Assembly: GCA_026770025.1 (NCBI GenBank)
Contig: JAMXDE010000013.1
Span: forward strand, 930,001 to 994,000
Length of the DNA: 64,000 bases
From: Craspedostauros australis
Lineage: Eukaryota; Bacillariophyta; Bacillariophyceae; Mastogloiales; Achnanthaceae
Reading direction: 5' to 3'
Shown here: positions 43,034 to 53,173 of the stretch, one piece after another
Layout: each line of letters opens with the position of its first letter
Numbering within the stretch: the first letter of the stretch is position 1
Program-made: the position numbers and the translations under genes
Notes under the pieces: model-generated
What the model was told of the DNA's origin: nothing
Seen by the model: the letters and a program-made list of their open reading frames with translations, nothing else
The model's database searches: none

Positions 43034-43256
43034 ATTCTTTTTGGACAGAGTAGATTGTGGAGTAGAGCATAGCGTACCTACTACGAGTATGCATGTACCA
43101 GTGCTCGAGAGATCTCTAGAGAGTGCAGTGAAAGTAGTTGTGGAACACCGTACAGACGCTACTTGTGCAAGACTTGTAGAGCCATACCAGTAGAAAGGAG
43201 TACGGTTACAACCCTACGATATGATACTCCACAATAAAGTACTTGTACGCCCACGT

Positions 43257-44459
43257 CTACTCGCCCTGTATGTACGGACTGTCCGACGACGATGGACGGA
43301 AGACGGGCATCAACCCATCCTCGAATGCTATCAGCTCCTCGCTTTCCACACCGAAATTCTCACCGATCACGATCCGTGCCTCCTTCGCGACGGTCCGGCA
43401 GGATTCCACCAATCCAGCGGTCACCTCACTACTGGCACCACCGCCCTTCTCGATGGTGCGGATCTGCTTCACAGCGTTGCCAATGGCATCGACGAAGTCC
43501 GTGTGCGCAACCAGGATCGGGCCTGGGCCATCCAGCTCCAGCTCCTTCCCATCCGGGGTCGTGATCGTGTTGGGTTGCGGGCACAGGTAATGCTGCAGCT
43601 GGTTGGATCGGATGGGTGCCTGCTCTGTGCGCAAAAGCTTGTTGAGCAACGCAACACCAGCTGGGATCGTCTTCTCCACCTCCTCCTGGCAGCGCGTGTA
43701 GATGTGCTTCAGGATCTGGAATCGATTGGCACCTGCATTCTGCAACGGATTGTCGCCGTCGTCACTATCACCACCGCCAGCCTCCTCCATGCTCTTGGAG
43801 GCATCCTGCAGGTTCATGTTGAGCACCTGGAAGAATGCCACGTCCAACTTGCCACCGCGTGCGTACTTCCCGATCAACGAATCCAGCTTGCGAATCTCGC
43901 CGGCACCCAGCAGATCCTGCAAGATATCGCGTGCTTCGTTGAGACGTTCATCCATGATGACGTTGACGGCGCCGGCGATCGCGATGGACTCAGGACGGTC
44001 ATCCAACGTGGAATCCTCGCCGAGCTGGCGCAGTTTCATGACCAAGGCTGGTTCGAAGGTCGGCAGTGCCTGCAGGACGCTGTCAGTCAGTGAGGTCCCA
44101 TCTTCCTGCTGCGCCTTGTCGTGCAGCGCCTTGATCGTGTCCCACTCGTTGTCAGTCAGGAACGAGGCGGATGATGCTTCCTCGGTGGTGCTGCTCGTGG
44201 TATCCTCCGATGACCACAGTCTGGTCCGTTCTTGGCGATGGCTCTGAAGAGTGTTGGTGAGTGCGTTGCCATGATTCGAGAACGATATAGATGTTCTTTG
44301 CTGTTGTTGTTGATGTTGATGTTGATGTTGTTTGTGCTGATGCTGTCGCACGGAGACAAGTCGAGAGGAAGCAGAAGATGGTGCCCAAGCTGCAACATCA
44401 TCAATCGCACAAGAGATGGCGATGGCCGCCATGAGAAATGATGAAAGGCGCATGATCAT
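43257..44459 (-). CDS. Plastid-targeted protein of unknown function
   Basis: 400 aa, single exon. The leader MIMRLSSFLMAAIAISC...VAAWAPSSASSRLVSVR is a signal peptide followed by AAW-AP, an ASAFAP-like motif with Trp at the key position, then a Ser/Arg-rich transit stretch. A His/Gln-rich run and SNHGNALTN follow. The mature part (from about 100) is acidic and mostly helical: SFLTDNEWDTIKALHDKAQQE, FEPALVMKLRQLGED, NEARDILQDLLGAGEIRKLDSLIGKYARGGKLDVAFFQVLNMNLQDA, RFQILKHIYTRCQEEVEKTIPAGVALLNKLLR, and a C-terminal block IEKGGGASSEVTAGLVESCRTVAKEARIVIGENFG. I do not recognise a named domain. It is divergent to transporter copy B, with 657 bp between the start codons. Confidence 0.75.
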   Translation of the reverse strand: MIMRLSSFLMAAIAISCAIDDVAAWAPSSASSRLVSVRQHQHKQHQHQHQQQQQRTSISFSNHGNALTNTLQSHRQERTRLWSSEDTTSSTTEEASSASFLTDNEWDTIKALHDKAQQEDGTSLTDSVLQALPTFEPALVMKLRQLGEDSTLDDRPESIAIAGAVNVIMDERLNEARDILQDLLGAGEIRKLDSLIGKYARGGKLDVAFFQVLNMNLQDASKSMEEAGGGDSDDGDNPLQNAGANRFQILKHIYTRCQEEVEKTIPAGVALLNKLLRTEQAPIRSNQLQHYLCPQPNTITTPDGKELELDGPGPILVAHTDFVDAIGNAVKQIRTIEKGGGASSEVTAGLVESCRTVAKEARIVIGENFGVESEELIAFEDGLMPVFRPSSSDSPYIQGE

Positions 44460-45116
44460 GGTTGGGAATGGAATCTGGCCTTGAGTTGTTGATGCTGTTG
44501 CGATTGGATTGATTTGGATTGGTTCGGTTTGCTTGTACTCTCTCTCTCTCTCTCTCGCTTCTTGTTGGTGTACTCGTATGACTATGGTACTGTGTCGGTG
44601 GTGGTGCAAGTGGAACAGAGTTGAGGTGTTGGGACGGAAATACGGTTTGTGTGCAAACTGATGGATCGTCGAGGTCTTCTTTGAATCGTTGGCACTGACG
44701 TGCGTGTGTATTGAAGTGTTGAAGTGTTGAAGTGTTGGCCATGATGTGTTGATGTGACGCGTCGAGTCGACCGATTGGTGGGAACTCCGAGTTCGTTTTG
44801 ATGTGTTGATGTGTGGGGTGGAGCGAAGGCCAGACCGATACGAAGAAGAACGGAAAAGTTCGCTTTTTGAATCAGAATTCGTGTTGACGTCGATTCTGGA
44901 AGAGTGACAGGGTTGGTCGCGTGCGAACTTTCGTTCTTGATGTCCGTCTCTTGGGTCGCAGGACGGCAATCGGCACGACCTGATCCCCAATTCCGATGCC
45001 AACACAACACTTCGTTCCCTGCGCATACACTGCAAATGCCATACCTTCCGCATCACAACCATCCAACCGAAGAGACAACAACAACAACGACGACGACAAA
45101 GTGGCTGAAAGCAATG
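44460..45116. other. Divergent promoter between the plastid protein and transporter B
   Basis: 657 bp. Two TGACGT cores lie at about 44696 and 44885, and a CTCTCTCTCTCT tract near 44540-44560. No gene is supported; open frames here are extensions of the neighbours. Confidence 0.4.
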
Positions 45117-46781
45117 ATGTCATACGAAACGACACCCTTGTACAGAGCACTTCCAACACACTACGACTCCACTCCCAATGATGACAATGATGGCATCGGC
45201 GACAGCTCCGATGACTACCTCAAGAACGACGCAGACCGCAGCAGCGACTTCACCAGCGCCACTTCGAGCAGCGGCAACAGCAGCAGTGCTGAGAGCGACG
45301 CCCTGGAGATCGATATTGATGACGCCATTGACATGATCGGAATGGGACGATTCCAGTTCGAGGTCTTGCTCTCTGCAGGCCTCTGTTTCGCATCAGATGC
45401 CATCGAGATCATGCTGCTGTCATTCCTCACCGTCGTGCTCACCGCTGAGTGGAATCTCACCGAGCGGGAGATGGACACTGTGGTATCTGTCGTCTTCGCC
45501 GGTGCGATGATGGGGACTTTCGTTCTCGGAACCCTCGCAGATCGCATTGGTCGGAGGCCGGTGTATTTGGCAACCGCCATCATCGTGGCCGTCTTTGGCA
45601 TCCTCTCGGCTTTCGTCAACGGTATTGGATGGTTCTACGTCGCTCGCTTCATGGTCGGCTTTGGGACCGGCGGAGCCACCGTCCCATTCGACATCTTCGC
45701 AGAATTCATTCCAACAACGAATCGGGGTATGAATCTGTTGTACATTGAGCTATTCTGGGCATTGGGATCGTTGCTGACACCGCTGATCGCCATGTGGACC
45801 CTCGGAGATGGTGAAGCCGACGGGGGCTCGTGGAGACTGTTGGTCATCTGCTGCGCTGCTCCCTGTGTGGTATCGATGATTCTGGGATTTTGGTTCGTGC
45901 CGGAATCACCACGCTGGCTTCTGACCCAGGGCCGACATGAAGAAGCCTTGATCGTGTTGAGGCATGCGGCCGACAAGAATGGGAAGGATGGGAAGACGAT
46001 GTTCCCCGACGATGTCGTGATCACGCACGACGACGAAGAAGAGTCAACTGATGACGACTCTTGTTTGAAGCTGCTGTCACCCAAGTGGTTCAAGCTCACC
46101 ATGCCGTTGTATTCCGTGTGGTTCGGTTTTGGGTTCCTTTACTATGGTGGTATCTTGCTGATCTCTTTGGAGTTCTCGGACATCCAAGAAGTCCTCCAAA
46201 GCAGCAGTGCCGATGACTCGCACGGCTTTGACTACAACGCACTCTTCATCAGTGGGTCTGCCGAATTGTTCGGACTGGTCGTTTCCACGCTCATCATCGA
46301 CAAATTGGGAAGGGTGGCAACCCAGTTCTCAGCGTACTTCCTGGGCGGCACGGCCTGCTTGCTGCTGGGATGCCTCAGCGGATCCGCATCCAGAACCACA
46401 ACTGTGGCCTTGGCCTTCGTCGTGCGATTCTTCATGATATCCGGCAGCTGCTCGACCTGGGTCGCCACGTCGGAGCTGCTGCCGACTGACATCCGGACGA
46501 CCGGACACAGCGCCGCCAATGCCGCCGGGCGCATGGGCGGATTCGCAGCTCCTTACTTGATCACGCCAGGTATCGCGCCGTCCAGTATCGGTATGCTCAT
46601 GATGGGAATGAGCCTGTTCACATGCCTTATGTGCACACTGTTACCGGAGACGAGTGGCAAAGCGCTGGGGGAGGCTACGACTACGAATACTGTCGTCGTG
46701 GAGGATAGCAGAAGTACTCGAAGGGGTGGCGGAGCGTTGGACGATTTGGCAAAAGCAAGCGGCGGCAACAGCGATCTGTAA
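45117..46781 (+). CDS. MFS transporter, SVOP/sugar-porter-like, copy B
   Basis: 554 aa, single exon, paralogue of 37178-38836 in the same orientation. The start follows the alignment: MSYETTPLYRALPTHYDS here against MSSETTPLYKALPTHYDS; an ATG three bases earlier is possible. It keeps DRIGRRP, PESPRWLL and PETSGKALGE. From TM1 to TM6 the copies are nearly identical. After the acidic loop they differ more: LYSVWFGFGFLYYGGILLISLEFSDIQEVLQ here against LFALWIGSSFLYYGGILLVAMEFSNARETLQ, and the segment with the repeated Ser/Ala and DGS is shorter. That pattern suggests either recent gene conversion of the 5' half or specialisation of the second half. Substrate unknown. Confidence 0.87.
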   Translation: MSYETTPLYRALPTHYDSTPNDDNDGIGDSSDDYLKNDADRSSDFTSATSSSGNSSSAESDALEIDIDDAIDMIGMGRFQFEVLLSAGLCFASDAIEIMLLSFLTVVLTAEWNLTEREMDTVVSVVFAGAMMGTFVLGTLADRIGRRPVYLATAIIVAVFGILSAFVNGIGWFYVARFMVGFGTGGATVPFDIFAEFIPTTNRGMNLLYIELFWALGSLLTPLIAMWTLGDGEADGGSWRLLVICCAAPCVVSMILGFWFVPESPRWLLTQGRHEEALIVLRHAADKNGKDGKTMFPDDVVITHDDEEESTDDDSCLKLLSPKWFKLTMPLYSVWFGFGFLYYGGILLISLEFSDIQEVLQSSSADDSHGFDYNALFISGSAELFGLVVSTLIIDKLGRVATQFSAYFLGGTACLLLGCLSGSASRTTTVALAFVVRFFMISGSCSTWVATSELLPTDIRTTGHSAANAAGRMGGFAAPYLITPGIAPSSIGMLMMGMSLFTCLMCTLLPETSGKALGEATTTNTVVVEDSRSTRRGGGALDDLAKASGGNSDL

Positions 46782-47315
46782 ACGTGCATCATTGGAGATC
46801 CGGAGATGGTTCATAATCGCTGTACATTGAAATCGTCCAATAGAACCGCTCCCCGTTTTGACTGACACTGTCCAGAGTCCTCGACTCTACTCGACTCGAC
46901 TTCATGTAGACTGTTATTGAGGGATTGGTCCAAGTAGTCGAAAGTGTTACATTCTCATCACCAAAGTTCTTGTCGTCGTACGATGCCTGACACAAAATGA
47001 CCGAAAAGCGGCATTTTGGAACAACAAACACCAACAAACACAAGAATCATTCCACACAAGAGACAGAGCACTGGATCCCATCAAGCATCAAGCATCAAGC
47101 ATCAAGCATCAACCATCAACCATCGAGCACCATCATCAGCAGCATCACCAGCACACACAGACGCATGTGATTGGAGATTGGAGATCGTGCAGGAGACAAG
47201 AAAAGAGTTTACTATTATAGAATAGTACACAACAAGAGCACGCAACGAAGGACGGAAGAACAATTGTCTGAAATACATTTCATCCGCCAAGTCCATCACA
47301 TCAATTGCGCTCATC
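46782..47315. other. Intergenic with CATCAAG heptamer repeat
   Basis: 534 bp. Six tandem heptamers (CATCAAG x4, CATCAAC x2) lie at 47079-47120, probably within the 5' leader of the next gene. Nothing else seen. Confidence 0.5.
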
Positions 47316-47975
47316 ATGGACTTGAAGCCACTTCGCATCTTCGGATGGTACTTGCTGTCCATGCTGCGTCAGTTCTTCCGACGTCCCAACAGGCCCAGCA
47401 TACGCAACGTGCTGATATCAATCAGCCTCTTCTTCCTGTATCCCTACATCATCCACTACCTGCTCAAACACTCGATGAACATATGTGGCGAATACCTACA
47501 CCATTTCGTTCACGACGCATACTTCGGATGCCTTGCGATACATATTCAGTTCTGCTTCCTCATGCGCATGTACAAGACGCTGGCCATCATCGAAGATTCC
47601 GTGAATGCCGGCAACAAGCACAGCGAAGATGAGACAGCATCGAAATCGCGACGAGCCGCGCGCTGGCTCGTGGCACAGGAGTTTGCGGCAATCCTCATTG
47701 TCGTCATATTGCTGCTGCTGTGCTTGCCTGTCTTTGCATTCTGGTATATGTTCCCATCCATCTGCATATCCACGACCAAGCTGGTGCTCATGTTTCGGAG
47801 ATTATGGAGGAAGGCGCAGCAGCAGCATTCTCTGGCAACGCAAGGGCGCAACATGATGAATCGTGGCGCCGATGATGGCGGAGAGCAGATCGAGTTGATG
47901 TCGGCCGCTGGAATGGGGAACGAACCCGGGCATCAGGATTGGGATCTGTTGCCGCCGATCGACGAAGACGTATGA
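47316..47975 (+). CDS. Small membrane protein with about three TM segments, unknown
   Basis: 219 aa, single exon. Hydrophobic segments are about 28-48 (RNVLISISLFFLYPYIIHYLL), about 68-85 (FGCLAIHIQFCFLMRMY) and about 125-155 (AAILIVVILLLLCLPVFAFWYMF). The N-terminus is basic (LRQFFRRPNRPSIR), as for a cytosolic face. The C-terminal 55 residues are polar (Gln run, RNMMNRGADDGGEQIE) and end in an acidic EDV. No family is recognised. The ATG context is ordinary and codon use matches the neighbours, so I regard it as a real gene. Confidence 0.6.
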   Translation: MDLKPLRIFGWYLLSMLRQFFRRPNRPSIRNVLISISLFFLYPYIIHYLLKHSMNICGEYLHHFVHDAYFGCLAIHIQFCFLMRMYKTLAIIEDSVNAGNKHSEDETASKSRRAARWLVAQEFAAILIVVILLLLCLPVFAFWYMFPSICISTTKLVLMFRRLWRKAQQQHSLATQGRNMMNRGADDGGEQIELMSAAGMGNEPGHQDWDLLPPIDEDV

Positions 47976-48748
47976 GCTTGGTGGCTGCACTTATGTACTG
48001 GAGCAGATTTTGCGTTGAGAAAAACGACTCTGCCAAGCTCACGAGTGGCGGTGATACGACCGCAACAATAGCAAGGCAACAGCAAAGGCAATGGCACACG
48101 AGGGGTTGTGAAAACTGGTCGCGTTGGAGGCGACCCCGCAAGGTATGGATCGGTCAATCGGTATGGATCGGGACGGGGACAATTGGGTCGCAAATGAAAT
48201 GCTTCTCACTCTCAGAAGGTTATCCGACATCTCAGAAGGGCATCGCAGACGAATCCAGGGAGATCCACACGATCCATACAGGCACCGTGATGATCTGAGG
48301 ACGACGGCGAAACAGTCCGTGCCTGCTCAACCTTCGGCTCAGCGGAGCAATCCATCCAACGATTCTCCATCTTCAATAAACGTTAAAAAGAGCATTGCGA
48401 GATGGAAGCGGCTCTACACTGCTCAACGGTAGCGAAGATTGCCCGCAGTATCCACGCCAGAATGCCATTAACAATCAGCCGTACAACTACTCTTGGGAAG
48501 GGTAAAAGTCGGAAAACTTGAACAATGACGTCGCCGCATGTGGTACAACATCATACGAGCTACTCGTAGACTATGGCATGGTAGTTGTATTTTCTGTTAC
48601 TCTTTGTCTATGTATCTCTTAATACGTTTTGGACGTGATTTTGACTTCAGTGGAGAGTGGAGGCGTGGTAAAAGATATGTGTTGGTGCGTGCGCATCGTG
48701 ACGCAACGGCCATCGTTTTTGTGGAAGGAAGTGCCTGGAATATCGCAA
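47976..48748. other. Convergent 3' region
   Basis: 773 bp between two converging genes. A short imperfect repeat (GGTATGGATCGG at about 48142 and 48160) is the only structure noted. No gene seen. Confidence 0.35.
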
Positions 48749-51700
48749 TTATTTGGCGGCATCGCCCCAGGTTGGCACCATCGGACCAATGAGGCGCTGG
48801 CCATGCTTCGTCTCCGAGATAGCCACGGCTGACGCGTCTGGCACCGGCTTCGCGGAAGATTGCGGCAACGGATAATCTGGGAATCGGAATGTCTTGAACT
48901 GAGGAACGCCAGTGACGTACTTTCCGAACATGTAACGCTTCATGGCACGGAGCTTCATGAGATCTTCCTTCTGGATCATGGCCAAGCGGCGGGTGTCGTT
49001 GACTGTGGCCATCTTGCCTTGCGCCATGGCTTGGAAGTGCTTTGCCTGGTTGTCGCCCTCCTCTTCGAGCTTTCGCACAAAGTAAATGTCGACGAGCTTC
49101 ATCCACGGCCCCAGTAGCACCCAGACGAGGATGCGAACGGTCCAACGAAGGATGAAGCCCCAAGGGACGATCAAGAGCACGATGCCGAGGACCAAGCACG
49201 CGTTGACGATCATGAAGGAGTACAGACTCTCGTCCCACAGCAAGAGGCTCTTGACGATGCGGAGGCTGCGACAGACAGTTCCCAAAATGTTCTGGATTGG
49301 CAGCAGCACGCCCGCCAAGGGGTTGAAAGTAGTCTTGCCCTTCATCTCCGTCTCCATCGTCTCGAGCTCCGCATTCGCAGCATTCTCCTCTTCATGAAGG
49401 AATGCCTCCAGCTTCTCGGCATTCTCCTGTGCCTGCTCAGCCTTGAGCTTTTCTTTCTCCAAGCGTTCAGCTACAGCCGCTTCGTACTTGCGAATGGCCG
49501 CTTCGTTCTCGTGGTCTGCGATCTCGATTGGAGGTGCCTTGTCACGGATAACAGCGTTCCACATCTCCATGTACGTCATGGATCCATGCCATGGAGATGG
49601 GTCTCGCTGGCGCAGCTCGTTCGTGGCCAGGAGCAGCCAGGCGATAGAGAAGAGGGAGAAGGATGGGAGGTAGTTGAAGTTGTCGATCAGTAAGACGCCC
49701 ATGACAAAGGCCACCACAGAGTGAAGTGGAAGGCTGATCTTCTTCCCAAACACTGTGATTTCTCTGTGGCCACGCCACAGCACAACTGTCATGATGGCCT
49801 GTGTGATGTAATAGGCGATATCGGCATAGCCCTCCAGTTCTGTGCGGTAGCTGTTGATCGCATCCTTGTCGTACGTTCCAAGGACCTCTTCGCCATTGCA
49901 GACGAAGTACGACGTCTTGAAGTCGTGCTTCTTGGAGAGGTTGATGTAGTTGACTGGAGGCGGTGCCAAGGATCCCTTGAGGAACTCACGGTAGCTGTCG
50001 TATTCGAGACGCAGACGGACAGTGACGGTGCCTGCCTTGGGACGCTCATCGTCGAGCACCGATTTGTAGAGATCGAAGGTGAGCAGGTACTCAGTCGATG
50101 GACGGAAGTTGGTGATGTCGATAGTGGAGCGCCCGATCGGGTCGTGGTCGTCCATGCCGTTCTCTGCATCAAAGTCGACTATCCCGATCATGACCTGCGA
50201 GGAGGGGTGCTGGATGTTGAAGCAGAAAGCACGCTGCGTCCACGGCATGAAACGCGGGCTGAGCTCGTCATTGACAACATCCGTGTTCACGATGGCATCC
50301 TCGTAGATGATGCATGCGAACGGATCGGACTTCCTTGTGCTGTCCTTGTTGTCAAGACCGTCGCAGTGCAGCACTTCGAGGTAGAGCTTGCCGAGCTTGC
50401 CCGAACCAGCTTCGACCCAGTTCGTCGATGGCGCCATGGCCTCTTTCATGATGCCCTCCTTCGACAGCCACTTGGTGTCGTACTCGTCGCGGGACGGGTC
50501 AGGGAATGGCTTGACTCGATGCTGCGCTCAAAAATGTGTGCAACACGATGAAAAATGCAGTTGAAGCATCACCATATCGTGGGGGTGGCGTACGAGTGGG
50601 ATGATCATTCGTTATGGACAAGTCATTGTTGTGAGTGGGTGAATGCGATGCGGAGTTTCGATGTGGTCAAGCGCAAAAGACGAGGGAGAAGATTGTATTT
50701 CGCTTGTTGATTCAAGAGCACGCAACAAGCCGCCAACAAGCAGGCAATGACAAATGTACTCACCAACGTAACGCCGTCTTCCACCTTGCTCTCGCGCTTC
50801 AAGAGCTTGACTCGCTCAGTGTTTGGCGCAATGAATGCCTGGTCGGCGTAAATGCCCAACTTCTTGGCCTTTTGGATGGAATGAAGCTGACGCAAGAAGG
50901 ATACGTCGAACGGAGTTGCGTTGCGCACGCGGAGGTTGAGCTTGGACGGGAAATACTTGCTGGAGGCCTTGATTGCATGCTTCATTTCATCCAGCTCCAT
51001 CTCGAAGCGCTCGATGCCATCTGACTTGGCCATCTCGAGCAACGTGGGCTGGGCGATGTTGAGCTTGGCCAACGTCACGTTCGTGCCGAGCTTGTCGTAG
51101 TCCTTGATGTAGAAGCTAATGCCATCGGCTGCGGCGAAGAATTCTTGGACGGTGCAATGCAGCACGAAGAGCGATCCGTTGTCAACGGTCCAAATAGGGC
51201 TCACGCTGCGAGAGATGTGCTGTGTGCGATGGATCTCCTCTGACCCAAGGTAGGCGACAACGTACGGATCGCTCGTCTTCTTGTCACCGATTGGCAGATC
51301 GGTGGCAGACACCAGCTCGAAGAGGAGCTGGATCTCGTCATCCATGGAGATGGTGGGGGCTGCTGCACCTGCCGAATCCTCCTTGCTTGTGTCGACGGGG
51401 GCGGATCCTGCCGCCGCATCCGCGCTGTCTTCCATGGGGGTGACCACTTGAGATCGTGGACGGAAGGCGCTGAGCGATTGGCCTCTGGTCACTTCTTGGA
51501 TCTTGGCCTGAGCCTCGGCCTGGGACTTGCGGAATGCTTCCAAACGGATGGAAGCGCGCTCTTCGATCAGCTCGCGGAGCTTCTTCAACTCACCCACGAA
51601 GTCCTCGGCTGTTTGTCATCCGTGAGGGCGTTGTGAGATGTGTGTTTGTATTGGTTTAAAATGGTTTGCAATGGTTTGCAATGGAATGGAGCAATGCAGC

Positions 51701-52420
51701 ATCGAGGTTAGAGCACCATACATACCAATACGAGCAGCCCTCCTGCAATGATGGAGCACGGTCATTTTGTTTGCGTTCGTGTATGACAGGCATGTCATGC
51801 GTGTAGGTCGTCCAAATCGATACTTCTGCGCACATTCGCCACAAGCAGCAGCAACTCAAGCAGCGTGATCACCGAGGATTGAACTAACCTTGTTCCTTGG
51901 TGTCGAACTTGAGTTCGCGGCGTTCGACGGTGGTGCCGTGTCCCATGGTGGCCTCCCAATCATCCTTGTCCAGCACATCCTCCGTGATCTCGTCGATGTT
52001 GTACTTGCGGTACTCGACCCAGCCATCGTCGATCTTTTCAGCGTCGTCGTCGTCGCTGTCGTCGTCACTGGAGTCGTCGTGGTCCTTCATGAGGCCCCAC
52101 GTCTTGCGCGTCTTGAGGATGCGAACCACTACGCGATCGTCATCCTTGAGTTCCTTCGACAAGTCGATGACCTTGTCGGACGTGCCCTGCGAGCGCAGTA
52201 GTCCGCGACGCGAGCCCCGCGACGGAGACGGTGGGGCATTGAGCTCCTCGTTCTCCTTGGACACCATGGGTCCGTGGATCTCGATCGTCACGCGGCGCTT
52301 CTTCTGCATGAGACGTCCCGAGAAGGCGCCCTTCACGGTGGGCACCAGACGACCTCCGACCATCTTCTTGGACGCCGGCGGCATCCGGATGTCCCAGGCG
52401 CGAGTGAGTTTCATCACCAT
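48749..52420 (-). CDS. Two-C2-domain membrane protein (MCTP-like)
   Basis: Three exons, 52420-51889, 51608-50764 and 50521-48749, give 1049 aa. The introns (280 and 242 nt) are GT-AG in phases 1 and 0, and the joins read DTKEQ-A-EDFVGELKKL and VEDGVTL-HRVKPFPDP. Residues 1-178 are basic, then acidic (a run of Ser/Asp near 120). First C2, about 270-370: IQLLFELVSATDLPIGDKKTSDPYVVAYLG, with two of the usual Ca-binding Asp positions. Second C2, about 503-620: KLYLEVLHCDGLDNKDSTRKSDPFACIIYED...VDFDAENGMDDHDPIG, with a full acidic loop set. Two membrane regions follow, LHSVVAFVMGVLLIDNF with SLFSIAWLLL and SFMIVNACLVLGIVLLIVPWGFI..., separated by a Glu/Lys coiled coil (AAVAERLEKEKLKAEQAQENAEKLEAFLHEEE). 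The layout of C2s then paired TM hairpins resembles MCTPs and tethers at ER contact sites. Calcium or lipid binding is inferred. Confidence 0.8.
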
Positions 52421-53173
52421 GGTGGCAGGCAGATGGTTGTTGCTTGTTGCTTGTTGATGGAAGGACGCGAGGTGCGTGTCGCTTTCTTTCTCTCTTTGTG
52501 AAATGGGAACACTGCCTCCGGCTTTCCCGTTTCGTTTTTTGTGGAATCCTTTGTGCACAATCGCGGGAGAAGGAGAAAGCTGGAAACAGGATCGGTGTGA
52601 CAGTTGCACGCACCAGTTGGTGTGTTCGTCCGCTTTTGTGCACGTAATCGTCGATGGAGAACACGAACCGAGAAGCGTCCCAACATGGGCTTTCTCGTTT
52701 CGGATGATGGATTGAGAACTCTTTCTCTTTTTGTGTCACACAAAGATACTCCAACTCCACGAGCCAAAATCTTCGTCGAGCCTGTCGGCCAATTCCTTGT
52801 CTGTGATGTGTCGCATGCTACACGAGGCACAAACGGGACTGGCAATCCGCAAGTTCCACTCCGTTGGGTCCAAGATCGCTGCAAGAGGCTAAGACTCTCT
52901 CTAGAGAGGATGATTTGTGGAGAATCCTCTGGTACGAGCAGACAACGTTGGCCAAGATGCACGATGGTGACAGCCATAACTCTCTTTATTATAACACTAG
53001 TACATGCACCATGTGGTAATGAAACAGAGAAGAGCAGTGTACAAGCATAACACTCGTAGAGTATTGAATTAGAATGGTGTTTACTTGGATTAGTACCTAT
53101 TGCATTGGCACGATTTGTGCTTGAATGGCTCAGCATGACACCTTGCTGTGTCTCCAGTTGATGGTGTGGCGCA
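52421..53173. other. Region between the protease 3' end and the C2 gene start
   Basis: 753 bp, presumably protease 3' UTR plus the C2-gene promoter and leader. No gene seen. A long open minus frame crossing it is antisense to real exons and has no homology. Confidence 0.35.
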
